From the NCBI GenBank assembly GCA_030745255.1, contig JASLOY010000021.1:3347-16466 (forward strand): a DNA stretch of 13,120 nucleotides, in the 5' to 3' direction. Positions 7,489 to 13,120 of this stretch are shown here, piece after piece; within the stretch, counting starts at the first letter, position 1; each line of letters begins with the position of its first letter. The position numbers and the translations under genes were made by a program. The DNA comes from Vicinamibacterales bacterium (GTDB lineage: Bacteria; Acidobacteriota; Vicinamibacteria; Vicinamibacterales; UBA8438). A model generated the notes under the pieces. It worked only from the letters and a program-made list of their open reading frames with translations, was not told the DNA's origin and did no database searches.

Positions 7489-8834
7489 GACGCGACAGTG
7501 CTCTTCGACGTCGACCGTGACGGCGATCGCTTGCCGGCGGCCGGTGCAGAGACGGGCGGGTCCGCCGGTGAGTCTTCCAAGCTGAAAACCTCGGTGATGA
7601 CCTCGGCATACTGAGCGGCCGTGGCGTCGTCGGAAGCCGTCTTCAGCCGCTCGGTTGGCGTGAGCAGCAGCTTCTGGACCAGGAGCCGGGTGATCTCCTC
7701 GACCCGTGCGCGGGCCTCGGGGGGTAGCCCGTTCATCTTTGCTTCGAGCCGCTTCAGCTCGGACTGTCGGACCGACTCGAACCGGCGTCGCAGGGCCACC
7801 ACGGTCGGAATGGTGCCGCGTGACCGCAGCCACACCAGGAACGCATCGACCTCGGTAGAGATCATCGCTTCGGCCAGCGCGGTCTGTTCTTGTCGCCGCG
7901 CGAGGTTCTCGCTGATGATGGCGCGCAGATCGTCGATGTTGTAGAGGAACACCTGTTCGAGCTCGCCCGCGGCCGGCTCCACGTCGCGTGGCAGACCGAT
8001 GTCGATGATGAACAGCGGTCGGTTGCGCCTGGCGCGCATGACTCGACCGATCGCGGATGCGCCGATGGTCGGTGTCGCCGCGCCGGTGGCGGTCACCACG
8101 ATGTCGGCCTCGAGCAGCTCGTCGTCGATCGCCGTCCAGTCCACCGCCGTGCCGTCGACTCTGCGCGCCAGTGCGTCAGCCCGGGATCGCGTCCGGCTGG
8201 TCACGGCGATCCGCCGCACCTGTTGCGACTGTAAATGCGTGGCCGTCAACTCGGCCATTTCGCCAGCGCCAACCACGAGCACCGTCAAATCCTTCAGACT
8301 GCCAAAGATCTTTCGTGCAAGCGAAATCGCCGCGTAGCTGACCGACACCGCCCCCTCGCCGAGACCGGTGTCGGCCCGCACCCGCTTGCCGACGGCAAAC
8401 GACCAGCTGAACAGCTTGTTCAGCAACGCGCCGGTGCGCTGCTCGCTGGACGCAACGGCGTAGGCGTCCTTGACCTGTCCGAAGATCTGCGGCTCTCCCA
8501 CCACAAGCGAGTCGAGACCCGCCGCCACACGGAACAGGTGTCGTGCGACGTCGCCGCCGGTGTGGGTGTAGAGATGCGGTTCGAGCTCATGCTCCGGCAC
8601 CTCGTGGAATCGGCTCATGAAGCGCGCCAGGTCCCGCTGTGAGGTGTCGGTGTCCGTGCAGGCGACGTAGATTTCGGCACGGTTGCAGGTCGTCAGCACC
8701 ACGGATTCGGCGGGAGACGGGCACTCCGACAGCGCCCGTAGCGCCTCGCTGAGGCCGCGCATCGAGAAATCGACGCGCTCGCGCAGGTCGACCGGCGCCG
8801 TGTGGTGACTCACGCCCAGCAACAGTAGATCCAT
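7485..8834 (-). CDS. hemA: Glutamyl-tRNA reductase
   Basis: HemA reduces glutamyl-tRNA(Glu) to glutamate-1-semialdehyde with NADPH, the committed step of C5-pathway tetrapyrrole synthesis. The 449-residue product has GVSHHTAPVDLRE (7-19), the nucleophilic cysteine in TTCNRAEIY (Cys50), the conserved histidine in RHLFRVAAGLDSLVVGEPQI (His99), the NADPH site VVGAGEMAE (187-195), and the long spine helix and dimerisation domain from about 310 to 418. The last 28 residues form a Pro/Ser/Lys-rich low-complexity tail. The ATG at 8834 gives the canonical MDLLLLGVSHH N-terminus but has no clear Shine-Dalgarno; a 77-bp gap with heptamer repeats precedes it. Presence of this enzyme means 5-aminolevulinate is made from glutamate, yet the partner HemL is not in the window. 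In other bacteria HemA is regulated by haem-dependent turnover; nothing here shows that directly. Confidence 0.98.
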   Translation of the reverse strand: MDLLLLGVSHHTAPVDLRERVDFSMRGLSEALRALSECPSPAESVVLTTCNRAEIYVACTDTDTSQRDLARFMSRFHEVPEHELEPHLYTHTGGDVARHLFRVAAGLDSLVVGEPQIFGQVKDAYAVASSEQRTGALLNKLFSWSFAVGKRVRADTGLGEGAVSVSYAAISLARKIFGSLKDLTVLVVGAGEMAELTATHLQSQQVRRIAVTSRTRSRADALARRVDGTAVDWTAIDDELLEADIVVTATGAATPTIGASAIGRVMRARRNRPLFIIDIGLPRDVEPAAGELEQVFLYNIDDLRAIISENLARRQEQTALAEAMISTEVDAFLVWLRSRGTIPTVVALRRRFESVRQSELKRLEAKMNGLPPEARARVEEITRLLVQKLLLTPTERLKTASDDATAAQYAEVITEVFSLEDSPADPPVSAPAAGKRSPSRSTSKSTVAS

Positions 8835-8873
8835 ACGTGGTGTCGCGAAGAAAGCCGGCGAAGCCCTCCAGCC

Positions 8874-8901
8874 ACTGCTGTCTTCTGACTCCTGACTTCT
8901 G
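8874..8901. repeat. Four tandem heptamers in the ccsA-hemA gap
   Basis: On the plus strand four consecutive 7-base units fit the consensus ACTNCTG, with one unit beginning with T instead of A; on the coding strand the consensus is CAGNAGT. They lie 40 bp upstream of the hemA ATG and 10 bp after the ccsA stop. The degenerate heptad pattern resembles the short tandem heptamer repeats known from cyanobacteria and often seen between genes in other GC-rich bacteria. A role in RNA structure or as a mobile or dispersed repeat is speculation. Confidence 0.7.
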
Positions 8902-8911
8902 GCAGCGCCCT

Positions 8912-9736
8912 CTAGAAGTTATGGCTCTCGGTCAGGAAATATCCGACCGGTCCGAGGTTCAGCAGGATGATCGAAAATCCGATCGCCGAGAGCCAGGCCG
9001 CCCGCTTGCCGTTCCAACCGATGGCGCGGCGGGCGTAGATCGCAAACGAGTACACCAGCCAGCTCAGGAGTGCCACATAGATCTTCGGGTCGAAGACCGA
9101 CATCGCGGCGACTCGTGGGTCCGCCGCGGTATTCGGCTGCAGCTGCAATAGCCACACTGCTCCGACCACCAGCCCCGCGGTCAGAAACAGCCAGCCGATG
9201 CCGACGGCGCGTCCGTTCATTGTGTCGAGCACCTTCAGCGAGGGGAGCCGTTCGGCAAAAAAACCGAGCTGCTTGGACTTGAGCTCCCTGAAGAGGAGCA
9301 CGTAGGTGATACCGATCACGCACGCCAGCGCGAACGCCGCGCAAGCAAACAGGAGCGACGACACGTGCACGGCGAACATAGGACTGTCGAGCACCGCGGC
9401 CGGCTCGAGGACGCGGTCGCTCACGGTCGACACACTCTGGAGCACCACCATCAGCGGCACGATGAACACACCCATTGCCCGCTCGTCGGTGGTGACCTCG
9501 GTATAGAGATAGGCGACCGCGAGCAGCCAGACGAACGCCGAAATCGTCGCCGGGAGTGGCACGAATGGCAGCTGACCCACCTCGACGGTCCGCATCCCGA
9601 CCACAAAGGTGTGGATGAGCGCGGCGGCGGCCAGTGACGCCGTGGCGAGGCGCCCCGCTTGAGGGCTCCGTCGCGCAAAATAGATCGCGTAGGCGACGCC
9701 GGCGGCGATGTAGAGCAGAAGCGGGAGTATGTTCAT
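8912..9736 (-). CDS. ccsA: CcsA/HemX-family cytochrome c assembly membrane protein
   Basis: The 274-residue integral membrane protein has about eight predicted helices (roughly 4-22, 33-50, 64-80, 88-101, 120-148, 175-197, 215-236 and 246-268). Family features are the histidines in LIHTFVVGMR (His42), FAVHVSSLLF (His124) and the C-terminal TESHNF (His272), and FDPKIYVALLSWLVYS (215-230), which matches the DPK segment after the WWD region of cytochrome c assembly proteins. The tryptophan-rich WWD core itself is degenerate, so this is closer to HemX/YpjD-type members than to the full CcsA that presents haem for cytochrome c ligation with CcsB. In Bacillus HemX modulates HemA abundance. Here the gene sits just upstream of hemA, so a haem-handling or HemA-controlling role is plausible. 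The ATG at 9736 has AGGA seven bases upstream. Either name is defensible. Confidence 0.85.
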   Translation of the reverse strand: MNILPLLLYIAAGVAYAIYFARRSPQAGRLATASLAAAALIHTFVVGMRTVEVGQLPFVPLPATISAFVWLLAVAYLYTEVTTDERAMGVFIVPLMVVLQSVSTVSDRVLEPAAVLDSPMFAVHVSSLLFACAAFALACVIGITYVLLFRELKSKQLGFFAERLPSLKVLDTMNGRAVGIGWLFLTAGLVVGAVWLLQLQPNTAADPRVAAMSVFDPKIYVALLSWLVYSFAIYARRAIGWNGKRAAWLSAIGFSIILLNLGPVGYFLTESHNF

Positions 9737-9782
9737 CAGTCGGTCCTGGGAGCGAATCGAGTGGCCGCGGACCGTCCGCCGG

Positions 9783-10700
9783 TCAGTTGATGGTCGGCCC
9801 GTAGTAGCCTCGCTTCGTCCGGGCGGCTACATTGGGACGGTCGACACGCACGACGATGCGGCGCCACTGGCCATTTCGTAGCGGGTTCTTCGAGATGTAT
9901 CCCAGCGTGTACTGACTGGACAACTCGTCCGAGATGCGCTGATAGATCGCCGGAAGGTCCTCGACCTGCTCCGGGAAGAAGGCCCGGCCCCCGGTTTCCT
10001 GGGCGAGCTGCCGCAACACGAAGTCGGCCTCGCGGAACCCGCGTCGCGTCCGGATGTCCCGCGACCGGAGCCCGATCGAGTAGATGACCGTGTCGGACTG
10101 CTTTGCGAGCTCGAGGACCTCCTCGAATTCAACCAGACTCGAAGTATCTTCTCCATCCGAGAGCATCACGATCGCCTGACGTCTGATCTCGTCGGCGGTG
10201 GTGGCGCCGATTTTCCCGAGCTCTTTGAGCGAGATGTAGATGGCGTTGTAGAGCGACGTCGACCCGCCCGCCGAGGTCCGCCGGATTGCGGTGTTGAGCT
10301 GTTCACTGGAGTTCGTGAAGTCCTGCAGGATGTCGACCCGGCTGTCGAAATCGATGACACTCGCCAAATCCTCGGCGCGTAGCCGCTCGGCGAAGCCGAT
10401 TGCGGCCTCCTGCGCCGTAGCCATCTTTTCGGTCATGCTCGCGCTCGTGTCCATGAGTAACGCCAGCGCGATCGGCAGCGGTGTTCGTGTGAAGAACGTG
10501 ACCTCCTGCAGCGCGCCGTCTTCGAAGAGCTGGAAGCCTTCTGCCTCGATATCGGTGACATATCGGTTGTCGCCGTCGGTGACCGTCACGTTGAGCGAGA
10601 CCAGATCGACACCGGCCCGGAAGGCCGGCTGGTCCGGTTGTTGCGCGAAGGCGGTCGCCACACCGAGCGTGACCAGGAGCCCGAGTAGGTAACGGGTCAT
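9783..10700 (-). CDS. Secreted VWA-domain protein, acidobacterial VWFA-related type
   Basis: The 305-residue product has a signal peptide (about 1-19, cleavage after AFA). A short beta domain (about 26-72, VDLVSLNVTVTDGDNRYV) resembles the region preceding VWA in the acidobacterial VWFA-related family, and the von Willebrand A domain covers about 76-265. The metal-ion-dependent adhesion site is intact: DTSAS (84-88), Thr148 in GGSTSLYNAI, and Asp182 in LSDGEDT. This predicts divalent-metal-dependent protein binding outside the cytoplasm. The C-terminus (SSQYTLGYIS, 261-270, then RRIVVRVDRP) is a typical ending for this family. A longer frame starting at 10769 exists, but the ATG at 10700 has GGAGAG seven bases upstream and begins the signal peptide. 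It follows the first VWA gene by 4 bp, and 46 bp separate it from ccsA. The ligand is unknown. Confidence 0.92.
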   Translation of the reverse strand: MTRYLLGLLVTLGVATAFAQQPDQPAFRAGVDLVSLNVTVTDGDNRYVTDIEAEGFQLFEDGALQEVTFFTRTPLPIALALLMDTSASMTEKMATAQEAAIGFAERLRAEDLASVIDFDSRVDILQDFTNSSEQLNTAIRRTSAGGSTSLYNAIYISLKELGKIGATTADEIRRQAIVMLSDGEDTSSLVEFEEVLELAKQSDTVIYSIGLRSRDIRTRRGFREADFVLRQLAQETGGRAFFPEQVEDLPAIYQRISDELSSQYTLGYISKNPLRNGQWRRIVVRVDRPNVAARTKRGYYGPTIN

Positions 10701-10704
10701 GTGA

Positions 10705-11640
10705 CTACTCTCCAGACTGCCTGACCGGGGTCCCGTGGGCTGACAGGTCGTCCCGCCGCATCCGCACAACGATCTCGTCGGGTGGTATGAGGCTGGTGGG
10801 TCGCGAGTACACGACGTCGTACTGGCTGGTCAGAATGCTGGCCAGCCGATCGAGCGTGTCGACCAGGGCGCTGCTCACAAGCAGGTCGTGGCGCTGCCCG
10901 CCGGTCTCCGTGGGTCCTTGTTCGAGCATCAGATCCCGCTGATACAGCTGGTCTGCGACTTCGCCGCCGCCGCCGATCGCTGACGCGCGGAGCGCGGCGT
11001 TCGCCTGGTTCTGCAGCACGATGACGTGGGTCGCCACCTGATTCGCCCGGAGCCCTTCGAGCGCCCGCCTGGCGCTCTGGCTGCTGTAGTCGATGCCGTC
11101 GCTGGTCACCGCCACGATGACCGGTCGTTGCGCTTCCCGCCGCTCGAAGCCGCGGGTTGTCTCCACCAGCGCGTCGAGCAGATAAGCGGCGGTGTCCGGG
11201 AAGGCAAAGATCTGTCCAATACCATCCCGCAACCGGTCGATCTGAGTGGTCGATTCCACCAGGATGCGCGGATGATTGCCGAAGGTGACCAAAGCGATCT
11301 CGTGGTCCTCATCGAGGCGGGAGACGAACGCCTCGAGTCCCTCTCGGATGTTGGCAGTCGCAAAGGCGGCTGCGGCGCTGGTGTCGACGAGCACGGCGAG
11401 CTGCATCGGCGTGGTCGCCGGCTCGACCCGCAGCACTTCGCGCTCGGTCCCGTCCTCCTCGATCACGAAATCCGACGGGGCCAGCCCCTCGACAGGGATC
11501 CCGCTCGAGTCGAGAACACTGACGAGCATCGACCGCTCACCGCTTTGTGCCCACGCCGTGCCAGGAGCGATGAGGCCGACGGTTAGCAATGCCAGCAGTC
11601 GAATCGCGGTGATCTCACGACGTCGCTGAGCCAGGTGCAT
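10705..11640 (-). CDS. Secreted VWA-like protein with degenerate metal site
   Basis: The 311-residue product has a basic N-terminus and a hydrophobic signal peptide (about 12-31, cleavage after AWA). It then has a short beta segment (LVSVLDSSGIPVEGL, 39-53) and a VWA fold from about 79 to 275: QLAVLVDTSAAAA (80-92), VAVTSDGIDYSS (176-187), and an ending SQYDVVYSRP (272-281) parallel to the SSQYTLGYIS of its downstream neighbour. The MIDAS DxSxS reads DTSAA (86-90), so the second serine is alanine and metal binding may be lost or altered. The two genes are probably related by ancient duplication, and their products may act as a pair. The ATG at 11640 has AGAGGT about ten bases upstream. It is the first gene of the minus-strand run and faces the divergent promoter region. 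Function is not known. Confidence 0.87.
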   Translation of the reverse strand: MHLAQRRREITAIRLLALLTVGLIAPGTAWAQSGERSMLVSVLDSSGIPVEGLAPSDFVIEEDGTEREVLRVEPATTPMQLAVLVDTSAAAAFATANIREGLEAFVSRLDEDHEIALVTFGNHPRILVESTTQIDRLRDGIGQIFAFPDTAAYLLDALVETTRGFERREAQRPVIVAVTSDGIDYSSQSARRALEGLRANQVATHVIVLQNQANAALRASAIGGGGEVADQLYQRDLMLEQGPTETGGQRHDLLVSSALVDTLDRLASILTSQYDVVYSRPTSLIPPDEIVVRMRRDDLSAHGTPVRQSGE

Positions 11641-11661
11641 GTGCGGATGAACCTCTTACAA

Positions 11662-11667
11662 AGTATA
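11662..11667 (-). promoter_or_regulatory. Possible -10 element for the VWA/hem minus-strand run
   Basis: TATACT on the minus strand lies about 20 bases upstream of the VWA gene start at 11640, in one of the few AT-rich spots of the gap. No recognisable -35 hexamer is found at 16-18 bp spacing, so this is a weak prediction based on the -10 box and position alone. Confidence 0.25.
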
Positions 11668-11815
11668 GCTGGAATCCCTTTCGAGCGGCTCCCGGTACGG
11701 CGATTCATGGGTCGGCGACGCCGCTGGCGGTGCCATGGGTGACCGCGCGGGGGGAATGAGCCGAAATCACCGGTATTCTAGACCCCGTGCCAGCTTCTTC
11801 CGGGCGGCGCATTTC

Positions 11816-11844
11816 TTGACACCCCTCGGGCCGCATGCTATAAA
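11816..11844 (+). promoter_or_regulatory. Sigma-70-type promoter for the nuo operon
   Basis: TTGACA (11816-11821) and TATAAA (11839-11844) are separated by exactly 17 bp, a perfect -35 and a near-perfect -10 at optimal spacing. Transcription would start near 11851, giving about 130 nt of leader before nuoA. It is the only strong promoter I recognise in the window, and it suggests high constitutive expression of complex I. Confidence 0.8.
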
Positions 11845-11848
11845 AAGC

Positions 11849-11861
11849 CCGGATTTTCCGG
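11849..11861 (+). other. Small hairpin at the predicted 5' end of the nuo transcript
   Basis: CCGGA (11849-11853) and TCCGG (11857-11861) can pair around a TTT loop, a 5-bp GC-rich stem at the predicted transcription start. It could stabilise the 5' end of the mRNA. It is too short to call a terminator or riboswitch, and may be chance in GC-rich DNA. Confidence 0.3.
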
Positions 11862-11983
11862 CCCGCACGGTCGAGCTATCGGCCGCGACCAACCCTGCCG
11901 CATCGAGTTTTCCGGGTGAATCGAGGCGCGTGCACGTCGGGGGGGACTCACTGTCGGTTTGTCTAGCTGTAGAGTGACCGTCG

Positions 11984-12340
11984 ATGTTTGATGCATACAT
12001 TCCCGTGTTGCTGTTCGTGTTGGTCGCGATCGGCTTTGCCGTCGGCACACTGATCTTCACCTCGTTGATTCGGTCTTCGCGCTACAACAAGGTGAAGCTC
12101 GAGCCCTACGAGTGTGGGATCGAGCCGGTCACAGACGCGCGTGATCGCTATAGCGTCCGCTACTACCTGATTGCGATGCTCTTCGTCATTTTCGACGTCG
12201 AGACCGTGTTCATGTTCCCCTGGGCCGTCATCATGGACCGGCTGGCCCTGTTCGGGCTGATCGAGATGCTGGTCTTCCTCTTCATCCTCGTCCTCGGCTA
12301 CGTGTATGCGTGGCGCAAGGGCGCGCTGGAGTGGGTGTAG
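11984..12340 (+). CDS. nuoA: NADH-quinone oxidoreductase subunit A
   Basis: NuoA is a small membrane subunit of respiratory complex I, near the junction of the peripheral arm and the quinone channel. The 118-residue product has three transmembrane helices (about 6-28, 61-83 and 88-110). It has the conserved loop KLEPYECGIEP (38-48), which contains the quinone-access cysteine of the family, then RYSVRYYLIAMLFVIFDVET (55-74), where the FDVE acidic pair is diagnostic. Length is normal. The ATG at 11984 has no strong Shine-Dalgarno. The gene is the first of the plus-strand operon behind the strong promoter, and is followed after 57 bp by nuoC rather than the usual nuoB. Confidence 0.97.
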   Translation: MFDAYIPVLLFVLVAIGFAVGTLIFTSLIRSSRYNKVKLEPYECGIEPVTDARDRYSVRYYLIAMLFVIFDVETVFMFPWAVIMDRLALFGLIEMLVFLFILVLGYVYAWRKGALEWV

Positions 12341-12397
12341 CTGGCGCCGGTCGACGTGCCGCTCTGAAGACGCAGGCTGTGTTCCAGTAGCTCAACG

Positions 12398-13120
12398 ATG
12401 ACAGGCGAATCGAAACCGGGCGACAGCACGCCTGACACGCCGTCCGGCGACCGGGCGACGGCTGCCGACGATGCGCCGGCGCCGGTTGCTCCGAAGCCGG
12501 CCGCCGCGGCGCCGCCAGTCAAGCCCAAGCCCAAGCCCAAGCCCAAGCCGAAAGCGCCGCCAGAGGCCCCCAAGGGCCCCAGCGACCCGCCGCCGCCCGA
12601 CGATCTCGAGCGCCCCTCGTTCCTGGTCGCGCTCGAAAGGGCGTTGCCCGGGGCGGTTGAGCAGGTCAGCTACTGGGTGGGCGACTGGACCGTGATCGTG
12701 GGCTCGACGTCGTTGCTCGACGTTGTCGGTTTCTTGAAGGATTCCGACGAAGGGTCGTTCGACTACTGTGCGGATGTGACGGCCAGCGACTGGCCGCCCC
12801 GAGAGAAACGCTTCGACGTCATCTACTGTCTGTACTCCACTCGCCGACGGCATCGAGTCCGGGTCAAGGTCCGGGCCGCGGAGGACGAGCCGGTACCCTC
12901 CGTCTCCGGTGTCTGGCCGGCCGCCAACTGGCTCGAGCGTGAGGTGTGGGACATGTTCGGCGTGCGGTTCAGCGGGCACCCCGATCTGCGGCGGATCCTG
13001 ATGCCGGATAGCTGGCAGGGTCATCCGCAGCGGAAGGACTACCCACTCGAGGGACCGGGAGAGCTGCTGCTCGAAAGCCCGATGGAGTGGCTGCGGCTGC
13101 GAAACCTCGAGGACGAGGCG
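12398..13120 (+). CDS. nuoC: NADH-quinone oxidoreductase subunit C with Pro/Lys-rich N-terminal extension, 3' end outside window
   Basis: The frame is open from an ATG at 12398 to the window edge (241 codons). Residues about 73-241 are the NuoC 30-kDa domain: YWVGDWTVIVGS (92-103), FDYCADVTASDW (121-132), and the signature block at about 180-217 (EREVWDMFGVRF, GHPDLRRIL, GHPQRKDYPL). NuoC sits in the peripheral arm and contacts NuoB and NuoD. Residues 1-72 are an atypical low-complexity extension rich in Pro, Ala and Lys, with a KP dipeptide run at 42-52. No stop has appeared by residue 241, and the remaining tail or a NuoD fusion cannot be judged. Nothing in the preceding 57 bp resembles nuoB. 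No clear Shine-Dalgarno precedes the ATG. Confidence 0.95.
   Translation, partial: MTGESKPGDSTPDTPSGDRATAADDAPAPVAPKPAAAAPPVKPKPKPKPKPKAPPEAPKGPSDPPPPDDLERPSFLVALERALPGAVEQVSYWVGDWTVIVGSTSLLDVVGFLKDSDEGSFDYCADVTASDWPPREKRFDVIYCLYSTRRRHRVRVKVRAAEDEPVPSVSGVWPAANWLEREVWDMFGVRFSGHPDLRRILMPDSWQGHPQRKDYPLEGPGELLLESPMEWLRLRNLEDEA
12521..12550 (+). repeat. In-frame hexamer repeat AAGCCC coding for Lys-Pro in nuoC
   Basis: Four exact AAGCCC units and a fifth with one change (AAGCCG) lie in tandem, giving a Lys-Pro run at residues 42-51 of NuoC. Because the unit is six bases, slippage would change the length of the KP tract without breaking the frame. Confidence 0.85.

Larger units (their letters stand above)
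11641..11983. other. Divergent intergenic region between the VWA/hem run and nuoA
   Basis: This 343-bp gap is the only stretch without a gene longer than 300 bp. It contains a strong plus-strand promoter (11816-11844) reading toward nuoA, a weaker AT-rich candidate -10 box on the minus strand (11662-11667), and a leader of about 130 nt before nuoA. Between 11690 and 11810 I see only GC-rich sequence without a convincing operator, repeat or small RNA. A small open frame at 11735-11977 crosses the promoter and is not credible. Confidence 0.7.

Noticed and set aside
7489..7833. Upstream in-frame extension of hemC
   Set aside because: It lies within hemA in another frame. The HemC signature begins a few residues after the GTG at 7488.
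10701..10769. Earlier start for the second VWA gene
   Set aside because: The 23 added residues would precede the signal peptide and overlap the upstream gene. The ATG at 10700 has a good Shine-Dalgarno.
11698..11760. Two copies of CATGGGT and GGCGRYGCC-like words in the intergenic region, as a possible operator
   Set aside because: The copies are short, differ in flanking bases and are not symmetric or spaced like a known operator. Chance is likely in GC-rich DNA.
11735..11977. 80-codon plus-strand open frame in the divergent intergenic region
   Set aside because: It begins upstream of the strong promoter at 11816-11844, so its start would not be on the transcript, and it has no recognisable features.
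1..13120. CRISPR arrays, insertion sequences, tRNA or rRNA genes, phage or defence genes
   Set aside because: No spaced direct repeats, transposase motifs, terminal inverted repeats or structural RNA signatures were seen. The window looks like chromosomal core and envelope genes.

Overview
The window is GC-rich, gene-dense bacterial chromosome. It carries ten tightly packed genes on the minus strand (11640 down to 1) and, divergent from them, the start of a respiratory complex I operon on the plus strand (11984 onward). Two secreted VWA proteins of the kind abundant in Acidobacteriota, a TPR protein resembling the N-terminal part of acidobacterial CRTAC1/UnbV-type proteins, a variant CobA-HemD fusion and the high GC content all point to Acidobacteriota, perhaps Vicinamibacteria. 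This assignment is inference; there is no rRNA marker.

Minus-strand layout, in order of transcription: two exported VWA-domain proteins (11640-10705 and 10700-9783); a CcsA/HemX-type membrane protein (9736-8912); a tetrapyrrole block hemA (8834-7485), hemC (7488-6514), cobA-hemD fusion (6485-4926) and hemB (4929-3892); two extended-SDR nucleotide-sugar epimerases (3878-2700 and 2703-1654); a DPM1-like family 2 glycosyltransferase (1675-854); and a membrane-anchored TPR protein (867 to beyond the window edge). Gaps never exceed 77 bp. Four junctions share the same GTGA stop/start sequence (hemA-hemC, hemD-hemB, epimerase-epimerase, and an alternative start at epimerase-glycosyltransferase), which suggests translational coupling. 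No terminator was recognised inside the run, so it may be a single transcript.

The tetrapyrrole block takes glutamyl-tRNA to glutamate-1-semialdehyde (HemA), then 5-aminolevulinate to porphobilinogen (HemB), hydroxymethylbilane (HemC) and uroporphyrinogen III (HemD domain). The CobA domain can divert uroporphyrinogen III to precorrin-2, toward siroheme or other modified tetrapyrroles. The aminomutase HemL is not in the window. The order (CcsA/HemX)-A-C-D-B resembles the hemAXCDB cluster of Firmicutes. The epimerase/glycosyltransferase tail probably makes or transfers a deoxysugar for a cell-surface glycan, but the acceptor cannot be read from the sequence.

The plus-strand end has a textbook sigma-70-type promoter (TTGACA, 17 bp, TATAAA at 11816-11844), a leader of about 130 nt, nuoA, and then directly nuoC, which runs off the window. 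nuoB, normally between them, is absent at this position. NuoC carries an unusual Pro/Ala/Lys-rich N-terminal extension with a KP dipeptide run. Both genes cut by the window edges (the TPR protein and nuoC) are real coding regions.
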